This document shows, piece by piece, positions 55,546 through 64,000 of a stretch of DNA of 64,000 nt. The notes below the pieces were generated by a model, which was not told the origin of the DNA, made no database searches, and worked only from the letters and a program-made list of their open reading frames with translations. Source of the stretch: Persicaria tinctoria (lineage: Eukaryota; Streptophyta; Magnoliopsida; Caryophyllales; Polygonaceae); NCBI GenBank assembly GCA_037127255.1, contig JBANSL010000013.1, positions 12,978,688 through 13,042,687 on the forward strand. The letters run 5' to 3'. Numbering within the stretch: the first letter of the stretch is position 1; every line of letters begins with the position of its first letter. A program made the translations under genes and the position numbers.

Positions 55546-56551
55546 TTGATGTTCAGTGCTAGCGGAAGTGGAAACTCTGAGACCAGAATACGAGACGAAG
55601 GAATGACGACACAAGGTAACCCGAATGACCCTTTATACTTGTCTAACTCTGACCACCCAGGAGCTCAGCTCGTGGCGATTCCATTTGATTGTTCCAACTT
55701 CATGACATGGAGTAGAGGCGTGACGATGGCCTTAGGGGAAAAGAGCAAACTTGGGTTCATAAATGGCTCATGTCCTCAACCAGCAAGTGATTCTGCAGAC
55801 CTACAAAGGTGGATTTGGGCAGATTTCATGGTAAGATGCTGGTTATTGAACTCAATGGTAAAAAAATATAGCTGAGAGTCTTATGTTTGTGAAATCTTCT
55901 AAACAACTATGGGATGAAGTGGTAGAAATATTTAGCCAGTCAAATGCTCCTATGATTTCTAGAATCAGAAAGAAACTGAATGCAGTCTCTCAAGTTAGCA
56001 TGAGCTTTGCAGACTTATATAATACCTTGAAAATGTATTGGGATGAACTGCAGGTCCTAGAGAGTGTGCATGAATGTTCATGTGGAGCAATCACCCGGTG
56101 CACTTGTAATCTGGTGAAGAAAATAGCAGAAATTGAATCCATGAACAGACTGATGCAGCTACAGATGAGTCTGAATGAGGGATATGAGGCAGCTAAGAAC
56201 CATATTCTGTCAATGGATCCATTGCCATCTTTAGGGAGAGCTTACTACATTCTCCAACAGGTTGAGAATGGAAATCCAGTGGTTGTAGGTTCAGGAAATA
56301 GCACAGTTGAGTCCAGTGCTTTTGCAGAAGGGAAACAGAATCAGGGAAATCAATCATCATGCATGTCTAGGAATCAACCTTTTAAAAAGGACTGGAAAGA
56401 GATCAGGAGGCTACAGAAGCTTGAGAAGCTATGCACTCATTGCAATATGAGAGGTCACTCTGTGGATCAATGTTTCAAGATCCATGGGTATCCATAGTGG
56501 TTCAGATCTCCTAAGGACAAAGACAAGAGAAGTCAGTCAGGTAGAGGAGCT
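55546..56551 (+). pseudogene. Copia Gag (plus-strand element)
   Basis: Starts with the Gag opening NPNDPLYLSNSDHPGAQLVA and TWSRGVTMALGEKSKLGFI. After a one-base frameshift in an A-run near 55,860 it continues from 55,883 (MFVKSSKQLWDEVVEIF) to the zinc knuckle CTHCNMRGHSVDQCFKIHGYP. The stop at 56,495-56,497 replaces the sense codon expected in the common HGYPxWF motif. Confidence 0.85.
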
Positions 56552-57457
56552 ATGAATGCTGAGGCCAATAGGAACTTTGGGGATATGAAAGGCTCAAGGA
56601 GCACTGCTCGTGAGAACAATCCTCTGGATGACATCAACTATGACATGGCAGGTTCAAATCAGGTTGATTCAGCAATGGTGAATGCTGTTTGTCAGGAAAT
56701 AAGGAGGAAGATGAAAGGAAAGAATTCCAGTGAGAATTCTTTTGCCAATTTTGCAGGTAAAATGGCCATTTCTAATGCTAATATTGCAACTCTTTCTCCC
56801 ACTCATGAGTGGATAGTGGATACAGGTGCCACTGACCACATGGTGCCTGAATCCTCTTGCCTTATTCACAAATCTAGAACAAGTAGAGCAGTTCATATTG
56901 GGTTGCCTGATGGGACTATAAAGTTTGTAACTGAAATGGGTAATCAGAGATTGTCAGAGTCAATAAAATTGAATGAAATTCTTATGGTGCCTGACTTCAA
57001 ACACAATTTGTTATTAGTTGGGAAACTGCTTGATGATCATGACTTAGTTGCTTACTTTACTCGACATTCTTGTTACCTACAGGACCCTAGAACTAAAAAG
57101 GTTGTGCTGTATAGAGAAAGGAAGCATGGGCTTTACATGATTATAGCAGATGATCAAAGGGAGCATCTAAGGAAGCAGCTGGGAGTAGATAGTAGTAAAG
57201 ATCTTTCTTTTTCAAAAACCTGTAACAAAGTCAGTATTGACTTGGATGTTATGCATGCTAGGCTGGGACACCGCTCTATTTCAAAACTGAGACATTTGAA
57301 TGTGTTTAATCAAAGAGTTTTGAATGATTTTGCTTGTGAGACATGTGACTTGTCCAAACATCACATATTACCCTTTGACAAGAGTGAAAAAATGGCAAAT
57401 GCTCCATTTGCTTTGGTCCATAAGGACTCCACATATGGACCTTTGGAGTCCTTATAG
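56552..57457 (+). pseudogene. Copia protease and gag-pre-integrase (plus-strand element)
   Basis: Open for 301 residues. The aspartic protease site is EWIVDTGATDHMVPESSCL, followed by ILMVPDFKHNLLLVGKLLDD. The pre-integrase HHCC finger shows as DVMHARLGHRSISKLRHLN and DFACETCDLSKHH. The frame ends where the sequence VHKDSTYGPLESL departs from the integrase start. Confidence 0.87.
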
Positions 57458-58412
57458 GATTCCTACTTACAATGGTTTCAGCTATTTCTTAACTGTTCTA
57501 GATGATTATTCTAGAACTACCTGGACATTCTTATTGAGGGATAAGGTGCAAGTACCTAAGGAAATATTTGATTTCATTGCCTATGTCAAGACTCAGTTTG
57601 GAGGAAAAGTGAAATGCATTAGAACTGATAATGGGACAGAGTTTGTGCAGAGACAATGTGCAGATTTCTTTGCCAAAGAAGGCATTATTCATCAGAGATC
57701 ATTTCCTTATACTCCTCAGCAAAATGGGAGGGTTGAAAGGAACCACAGGCACCTCATAGATACAGCAAGAGCCTTGAGAATTCATGTTCGTCTTCCCATT
57801 AGATTTTGGGGAGAGTGTGCGTTAGCTGCAACACATGTTATTAACAAGCTTCCAAGTGCTGTGTTAGACTGGTGTACTCCTTATGAGAAATTGTTTAAAA
57901 AACCTGCAACTTATGATGAATTGAGAGTATTTGGTTGCCTATGCTATGCTTCAGTGCCTCCATCAGAGAAAGATAAATTCGGGCGTAAGGCTAGAAAGTG
58001 TGTCTTCATGGGATACCCACATGGACAAAAGGATTATAAGTTGTGGGATATAGATGGAAGATCTATATTTGTTAGCAGGGATGTGATCTTCAGTGAAAGT
58101 GTCTTTCCCTTCAAGCTAAGTAAGTATGACTTAGATGATCAACAGGTTCCTAAGGAAGTGGTTCACCTTCCTTTGGTAAATCCTGCAGAAGATCAGGGTG
58201 ATATTTTCCTTCCAGCTACCATGGGTGAATCCTCACAGGTTGGGGGTCATGATCAGATTGTCAGTGACACCATAGATTCGAAAGTTCAGTCACAAGTTCA
58301 GTCCCCTTCTCAGTCTAGCACTGAGGTTCGGCCTTTGCCACAAACCTTTGGAGATTTTCTCCAAGATCCTGTAGAGTTTCCTCCATTGAGGAGATCTACC
58401 AGAGTAGTTTAA
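57458..58412 (+). pseudogene. Copia integrase (plus-strand element)
   Basis: Continues in the frame that opens at 57,324. The core reads FLTVLDDYSRTTWTFLL (first Asp), CIRTDNGTEFVQ (second Asp) and YTPQQNGRVERNHRHLID (catalytic Glu), then LRVFGCLCYASVPPSEKDKF and FVSRDVIFSE. It ends with the EFPPLRRSTR segment typical of the integrase-RT border. Confidence 0.88.
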
Positions 58413-58537
58413 GACCTACCAGGTTAAATGATTTTGTTTGCCAAAATCATAATCAACATTCAGTGTCTCAGTCATTTTTGGCAACCTGTTTGGGACCAAT
58501 AGTCAAAGAGAATCCTTAATACACCAGCACTTTTGCC

Positions 58538-59500
58538 TTGATGAGCTCTATATATGAACCATCATATTTTTCTCAAGCTGCTAAATATTCAAATTGGATG
58601 GCAGCTATGGAAAAGGGGTTACATGCTTTAGAAGCAAATAAAACCTGGAGTGTCACTAATCTTCCTGAAGGAAAAAAGGCAATAGGCATCAAATGGGTGT
58701 ACAAGGTCAAGTATAGACCTGATGGAAATGTGGAGAGATTCAAAGCCAGATTAGTGGCAAAAGGATATAATAAAGTGAAAGGGAAGGATTACAAACACAC
58801 CTTCTCTCCAGTGGCAAAATTCACAACAGTTCGAGTGTTGCTTGCCATTGCCACTATGAGAAATTGGCCTCTTCATCAGTTAGATGTAAATAATTCTTTT
58901 CGATCTGCATGGACATTTAGATGAAGAAGTGTATATGAAGCCTCCAGAAGGATTTGTTCTTGGTAAACCAGGGAAAATTTGCAGACTATACATAAGTCCA
59001 TATATGGATTGAAGCAAGCATCTAGAGAGTGGAATGTGGAGCTGAGTAATTTTTTATCTCAATTAGGATTTGTGAGATCTATTGAAGACTACTCTCTCTT
59101 CATTAAGAAGGTGCCAAAGGGAGTGGTTATTGCTCTTGTATATGTGGATGATCTGATCTTGACTGGTGATGATGAGCAAGTTATTTCTCACACTAAACAG
59201 GCTCTACATTCAGCTTTTACAATTAAAGATCTGGGACTTGCCAGATACTTTCGTGGCTTGGAATTATACAAAGATGAGCAGGGTCTTTTGCTTCATCAGA
59301 GGAAGTACATAGTTGACATACTGAGAGACTGCAACCTTACTGACTGCAAGCATGCTCCTTTTCCTTTGCCAAGAAGATTGAAATTATCTACTGATTCAGG
59401 TGATATTATGCTTGATGAAGAACCTTATAGAAGGTTAATTGGCAAGCTATTATTTTTACACTCACTAGACTTGATATATCTTATGATGTTCAGCATTTAA
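58538..59500 (+). pseudogene. Copia reverse transcriptase (plus-strand element)
   Basis: 58,538-58,924 holds [20 protein letters not shown] and [19 protein letters not shown], up to HQLDVNNSF (first Asp). A small frameshift near 58,910 breaks the HGHLDEE part. 58,979-59,500 holds KSIYGLKQASREWNVEL and the catalytic VIALVYVDDLILTGDDE. Another frameshift near 59,465 separates it from RNase H. Confidence 0.87.
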
Positions 59501-59508
59501 GTCAATTT

Positions 59509-60099
59509 ATGACTCAACCAAGAGAGCCCCACTATGCAGCAGCTCTTCATGTAGTGAGATACTTAAAGGGAACACTCTCAGTTGGCCTTCATTACTCAAA
59601 CATTTCTAATCTTACTATGACAGGATATTGTGATGCAGACTTGGGTGCTTGCCAGTTTACTGCTAGATCACTCACTGGATATAGTGTGTTTCTTGGCAAC
59701 TCTCTTGTGTCTTGGAAGACAAAAAAACAACACACTGTGTCTAAGTCCTCTACAGAAGCCGCGTATAGAAGTATGTCCATGACCACAAGTGAATTGGTAT
59801 GGATTGATGGCATTTTACAGGCCCTTATGATCAATGTCCCAAGGCCTATTCCCTTGTTCTGTGATAACAAGGCAGCCTTACACATAGCTGAAAATCCTGT
59901 CTTCCATGAGAGGACCAAGCACCTAAGAATTGATTGCCATTATGTTCGTGAAAGATTGCAAGATGGCTTAGTTCAACCTCAACATATCAGGACTGGAATT
60001 CAACTGGCAGATTTGATGACAAGGCCTTTGGGTGAGAAACAACACCTCTTCCTCTCATCCAAGTTAGGACTTGTTGGATTTTCTCCAAGTCCAACTTGA
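59509..60099 (+). pseudogene. Copia RNase H (plus-strand element)
   Basis: Starts in the RT-RNase H connection (HYAAALHVVRYLKGTLSVGL), then GYCDADLGACQFTARSLTGY (first Asp), SWKTKKQHTVSKSSTEAAYR (Glu) and LFCDNKAALHIAENP (Asp), and ends TGIQLADLMTRPLGEKQH. Intact through its stop near the polypurine tract. Confidence 0.88.
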
Positions 60100-60109
60100 A
60101 GGGGGGATA

Positions 60110-60400
60110 TGGAGAATGTTATGCCTTATTTTCCAATTCTCTCCTTTACTTATCTTCCTTTGCTATTTTACTATGTTTTGGGGCAAATGTTGTAATAAGA
60201 CCAAGATGTCATCACATGGTAGACATGTGATTGAGGTCATATAAATACTTTGATTGTCTCATGATTAGTAGTAGGGTTTTTGGGATTCCCAATTGAATGA
60301 AGGGTAGCCGACAATGGCTTTTCAGAAAAACCAAAGTTTCCATTTTTGCTTCTAGCTGGTCACTGTTCCATTGAGCAAGAAAGTTGTGTGCAGCTTCTCA
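60110..60400 (+). repeat. 3' LTR of the plus-strand copia
   Basis: 291 bases, TGGAGAATGTTATGCC...CAGCTTCTCA, preceded by the polypurine tract. It matches the 5' LTR except for one roughly 11-base insertion and scattered changes. Confidence 0.87.
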
Positions 60401-60609
60401 ATAAAACTAAAATTTATATAACAGCAATTACTAAGATCTCCTAAACCCCAAACATATCTTAAATAAACCCTGTGGTTTCAATGACTTTTGATGTCGGTGA
60501 ACTTCTTTGCCTAAAAGATAATTGTCAACACAGACTTCCCGTATCAATAAAGTGTCTATTGTCGACATCGAAAGCCGGTTAATGTCCATATATTTGACAA
60601 AAAATTGAT
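60401..60609. other. Short flank between copia and the chitinase duplication
   Basis: AT-rich. It includes TCGACATCGAAAGCC phrases like those just before copy 1 of the duplication (about 43,000-43,200), so the duplicated block may start slightly earlier than stated. Confidence 0.4.
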
Positions 60610-61396
60610 CATGTGTAGTACTAAATCCCTAGAGATAAAAACAGATAGATTTTTTATTAGGAAAATATTCGAAATACCAGAAGTAAGTCTGGTAAATCGA
60701 GAGGGTCCAAAGAGCGTGGACAACATGTCAAGATATCAAACAATTACTAACATCTTCTCAAAGAAATAGCCTATTATTTAAAGAAATATAAACACCAATT
60801 CTACAACATGGCTTCACAAAACCACATTAAAGTTGGATATATGATATTTCTTTCTGCAATTAAAGAACCATCAAAGAAGCTAGTGAAGATCTTCAAAAGT
60901 GGATTTATTTTGTTGTAACAGCTATATAATTGAGGAATTATTAGAATTCAAGAGCGATTGGAGTGAAGAAGTGATTATGTAATGACTAACCTGCAAGTAA
61001 AACTATGTGAGAGCTTGGAAATTCTGAACACAGCTCTTATATATATCTATTAACAAGTTAATCTACTCAACACCATTAACGTGATGAGTGCAAAACAAAA
61101 ATGGAAATAAATTATTGTAATTGGTAAATAATCACCTGCTACCAGTAATACAAAACCGATATGTAAAACTTAAGTGTGGGTACTGGAGTGATAGGTTGTT
61201 ATGAAAATAAATTAAGATACCAAACATTTTTTTTATTAAAAAAAATGGAGCACGTAACTGGTTTTATTTTGCATAATATGTCCTCAAAATGTGTTGAAAG
61301 TGAAATATCTCATTACTTGCATATATAACTTCTCACCACTTAATGTTACAACTTATGTAACCTCCCACAATAACTTTTGATAATATCTCATTACTT

Positions 61397-62734
61397 TTTT
61401 TTTTTTGATTAGGTAAAAATTCGAAGGTCAGACAGGCCTGATTTATCCAGACGCTGATAAAAAGTCGGCAGACGGCGAACCGTCAAGCGTACAATCAAAC
61501 AATACAGAAATACAGAAAACAAGAGAAATGAAACAAGCAGAAAAAGCTCTACAACAAGATGACTCAAGAAGACCAACTCCCAATAAATTAAGCTGAAGAA
61601 GCCGCCGAAGAACGAAGCCAAGCACCACTAAACAGTGGCACCGCGGACCAGCGGTACAACAGCACTTTATCTCTTGTGGGTAGTGCATACGATCTCCAAG
61701 GAAACTCTATCCCGGATACGGAGTCGCCCTGAGCGCACCACCTCGATCGCAGCCAGTCTCGACTCCAGACTCCACGCCCCCAGCCAAGCAGAAGACCTCC
61801 TAGAAACAACAAAAGCAGAGCCGCAAGCTGTTCGAACAGAACGCCAACAAAATTTCCTCTACAAGAAAATAGTCAAGCCCTTACGGGATTTAATCAAACT
61901 CTTTCGGGTGGGTTTACTCAACCCCTTTCAAGATTTAAATAAGCTCTTTCGGGCCAATACCCTCTCGGAATTTTAGTGGATGGTTTTTAAAGAAAAATAA
62001 AAACCATAATTTTTTTAAAATAAAACAATGGCCTGGGCATGCAAGGCAAAACTAAATCCTTGCACGCCAAGCGCAGTGTACGGACGATGATATAATCAAC
62101 CATGACTTGCACGGCAAGGAGGAGGCCGGAGCATGGACGACGGCGACCGGGAAAGACGTCGAGCAAAGTCGAGCACACCCCGAATCAATATGGATGGATC
62201 TGGGGTACGAGACAAGTCGCGAACACACTGTAAACCCCCAAATCAGGCAGTAGTGTCGGCGGCCAACAAGACCCCAAATCGAGGGGTAGACGTGGGGGAG
62301 GCGGAGAACCAACAGACACCGGAAAAGGGAAAGTTGGAAGACAACAACCGAGTGGGGGATAAATCCTCGCTAGAGGATAAAGATTTGGGATCTGGCCTGG
62401 AAAAGCAGCCGTCGAAGGGAGGAGCCTGGAAATAGCCACGACAACCGGGTGGGAGAACCAGGAGATATCAACGACGCACAAGGTGGTTTAGAGGATGAGG
62501 GATGGGAGAGAGCTGGTCAGCAGCGGCCCGGGCAGAGATGGGGGGCGCCGAAAAAGCAAGGTTCACCGGTGGAGGGAGCACGACAAGGGTACCGACCGGA
62601 AAAATTGCCGGGATCCGGCCACCATACACAAGAGAACGGGTGCACAAGACTAGATTGAAACGAGAAAGGGAGATCGGAGGGGATGATATATGCCCAACTC
62701 TGGATTGAAAGGAATGAACGGGTGCACAAGAAAG
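61397..62734 (-). mobile_element. Non-autonomous LINE-like retroposon, 1.34 kb, minus strand
   Basis: A perfect 15-bp target duplication AATATCTCATTACTT (61,382-61,396 and 62,735-62,749) flanks it, and a T-run (poly(A) on the minus strand) opens it. The chitinase copy 1 region (about 44,050-44,065) is the uninterrupted empty site. Its 3' end (AAAAAGTCGGCAGACGG, about 61,460) is shared with the element at 30,816-32,325. It contains no reverse transcriptase; short frames on both strands are not recognisable. Confidence 0.9.
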
Positions 62735-62837
62735 AATATCTCATTACTTATTAATGTAACTTGTCGTTGCTTATGTAATTTTCTACTATTTAATGTAAAT
62801 CATGAAATAGAAACCTCGCAAACATATAATTTACTTA

Positions 62838-62960
62838 AGGTGTTGAGTCGGGTAGATCGAGCTCCACTCGATAATAACTTTGCTCGAGCTCGACTCATTT
62901 ATAAACGAGTTGCATATTAACAAGTAATACTCGACTTGTTCAGCTCGAATAACATCCCTA
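62838..62960. mobile_element. hAT-type MITE, copy 2, shortened
   Basis: CTCGAGCTCG-rich sequence ending AACATCCCTA, with right flank GTGGTTAC matching the left flank of the copy 1 MITE. The left end (GGTGTTGAGTCGGG) is eroded. Counterpart of 44,398-44,600. Confidence 0.5.
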
Positions 62961-63056
62961 GTGGTTACTACTTACTAGAGACACCACTTATGGACGTTCT
63001 AATTAAAAAAAAAAAAAAAAGGAATTTAATACTGTATGATTTGTAACTTTGGAACT

Positions 63057-63093
63057 GGTCAACATCTAGACATTCTCATGACCTATCGGTCAA
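63057..63093 (+). promoter_or_regulatory. Two W-box motifs upstream of chitinase copy 2
   Basis: GGTCAA at 63,057-63,062 and 63,088-63,093. The sequence around them is shared with copy 1, but about 30 bases between the second W-box and the TATA region are missing relative to copy 1. Confidence 0.6.
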
Positions 63094-63149
63094 CATAGAA
63101 TTGGCCACAAATATTTTACTCCCAACAAAATATATCCACCTCCGAACCT

Positions 63150-63160
63150 CCCTATAAAAA
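63150..63160 (+). promoter_or_regulatory. TATA box of chitinase copy 2
   Basis: CCTATAAAAACC, about 60 bases before the start codon; copy 1 has CCTATATAAACC. Confidence 0.75.
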
Positions 63161-63212
63161 CCCAATCCCATACCCCATTTTCTCCACCACACCAAACAGC
63201 ATAACAATAACA

Positions 63213-64000
63213 ATGGCTCTCAACAAAAACCTCCTCCCTCTCGCTTTCCTCCTCGTCCTAGCTGGCTCCGCCGCCGCCCAGAACTGCGGCTGCGCCGCCG
63301 GCCTCTGCTGCAGCAAGTATGGCTTCTGCGGCACCACCCAGGCCTACTGCGGGGCAGGCTGCCAAGCGGGCCCTTGCACCTCCGGCGCGACCACCAGCCT
63401 ATCCAGCAGTGGAAGCATCTCAGATATCGTCACCGACGACTTCTTCAATGGCATCATTAACCAAGCTGACTCCTCCTGCGCCGGCAAGAACTTCTACACC
63501 CACTCAGCTTTCCTGTCCGCCACCGGCTCCTACCCAAGTTTTGGGACCACCGGCTCCTCCGATGACCAGAAGAGGGAGATCACCGCCTTCTTCGCCCATG
63601 TCACCCATGAGACCGGATGTAAGTTTGATGAAAACAACTATTTACTGCAAGAAAAATCGTGTATTTTGATCAATTCGTCACCTTAAGCGCGTCTCCCAAA
63701 GATACGGCGACGAAATAATATTTGTAACCCTAACTATCAATTTGTGACAAAAACTGTATTTTGTCGCATAAGGCTTATTGTGAGTTGTGACAAATTTGCC
63801 CTTTATCGCCATAAACCTTTTATGACGAAAATTAAGTTTGTCACCCTAAGCCTTTACTGGACAAACTTATGTTTTGTCACTCGAAGCCTTCAATGACAAA
63901 ATTATGTTTTGACACCGCCAGTTGAACACACCCTTACGTTATTTCTAGCACCATTATCAACTAATGTTACCAACCATTTGTTAACACTTTACGATGTAAT
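63213..64000 (+). CDS. Class IV chitinase, copy 2, cut by the window end
   Basis: Exon 1 is 63,213-63,618, with the GT donor at 63,619. It encodes a signal peptide ([17 protein letters not shown]), the hevein domain ([20 protein letters not shown]) and the first half of the GH19 domain up to HVTHETG, which holds the first catalytic Glu. It is very close to copy 1 (differences mainly in the hinge: SGATTSLSSSG against [10 protein letters not shown]). Exon 2 with the second Glu is not in the window. Intron 1 is interrupted by a likely transposon, so splicing over a longer intron would be needed. Same role as copy 1 if complete. Confidence 0.88.
63645..64000. mobile_element. Possible CACTA-type end in intron 1 of chitinase copy 2
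   Basis: ACTGCAAGAAAAATCGTG at about 63,645 resembles the CACTACAAGAAAAA end common to plant CACTA elements. It is followed by repeated TTTGTGACAAA/TTTGTCACC phrases in both orientations, like their end-region repeats. The first C is missing, and the other end lies outside the window. Confidence 0.5.

Larger units (their letters stand above)
55209..60400 (+). mobile_element. Ty1/copia retrotransposon, plus strand, nearly intact
   Basis: LTRs at 55,209-55,488 and 60,110-60,400, primer binding site at 55,489-55,500 and polypurine tract GAAGGGGGGA before the 3' LTR. Gag, protease, integrase, RT and RNase H follow in copia order. Only a handful of lesions break the polyprotein: a one-base expansion in an A-run (about 55,860), a stop at 56,495, a small rearrangement near 57,420-57,460, a break near 58,412-58,538 and small frameshifts near 58,910 and 59,465. 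No target duplication is obvious. Confidence 0.92.
60610..63640 (+). repeat. Chitinase segmental duplication, copy 2
   Basis: Parallels 43,247-45,320. Shared landmarks: AGATAAAAAC(T/A)(A/G)A, CAACATG(A/G)CTTCACAAAACC, CCTGCTACCAGTAATACAAA and the whole promoter. It carries a LINE insertion at 61,397-62,734. Intron 1 diverges after about 20 bases. Confidence 0.88.

Noticed and set aside
61635..62700. Several short frames on both strands near 61.6-62.7 kb
   Set aside because: They lie inside the non-autonomous LINE and show no recognisable domain; opposing frames of similar length argue against real genes.

Overview
This is a plant nuclear window. Support comes from intron-bearing genes, a class IV (GH19) chitinase pair with plant-type promoters, plant LINE, Ty1/copia, hAT, Mutator and Stowaway-type elements, and short TTTAGGG-type telomere-like blocks. 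A eudicot is likely, but the sequence alone does not fix the species. Most of the window is transposable elements, many nested. The host genes I can support are a small family of cysteine-rich secreted peptides and two class IV chitinases, plus captured fragments of DEK1 and an XBAT35-like gene.

Layout. 0-2.5 kb: minus-strand copia gag-protease fragment cut by the window edge, with its primer binding site and decayed LTR. 2.5-3.2 kb: 248-bp tandem repeat. 3.6-22.6 kb: an array in which copies of a two-exon cysteine-rich peptide gene (A, C, D apparently intact; B and E broken) alternate with copies of one LINE family (L1-L4, all defective). L4 carries a clean 525-bp hAT element. 23.55-37.0 kb: one old copia-type LTR element opened by three later insertions: a 5.57-kb element in its 5' LTR (full of minisatellites and telomere-like palindromes), a 771-bp Mutator-type foldback element and a 1.5-kb non-autonomous LINE. 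What remains of its interior (32.4-36.4 kb) carries more than forty tiny hairpins that share an almost constant loop but have different arms. 37.1-42.0 kb: probable Pack-MULE holding intron-containing pieces of DEK1 and of an XBAT34/35-like ankyrin gene, and a 1.3-kb inverted repeat capped by tRNA-like sequences.

43.2-64 kb: a segmental duplication carrying a class IV chitinase. Copy 1 is complete (44,888-46,083); copy 2 starts at 63,213 and runs off the window. Each copy serves as the empty site for insertions in the other: a Stowaway MITE in copy 1 and a 1.34-kb LINE in copy 2. Between them lie a minus-strand copia (46.25-52.11 kb), a sixth cysteine-rich peptide copy (F, with a mutated splice donor and a solo LTR in its 3' region) and a plus-strand copia (55.2-60.4 kb).

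Working together: the chitinases and the cysteine-rich peptides both have secretion signals, and the chitinase promoters share paired W-boxes. A defence-related neighbourhood is a reasonable inference for the chitinases and only a guess for the peptides. Segmental duplication and retroelement insertion have amplified both families here. The strongest candidates for undescribed biology are the peptide family in its LINE-linked array and the constant-loop hairpin array.
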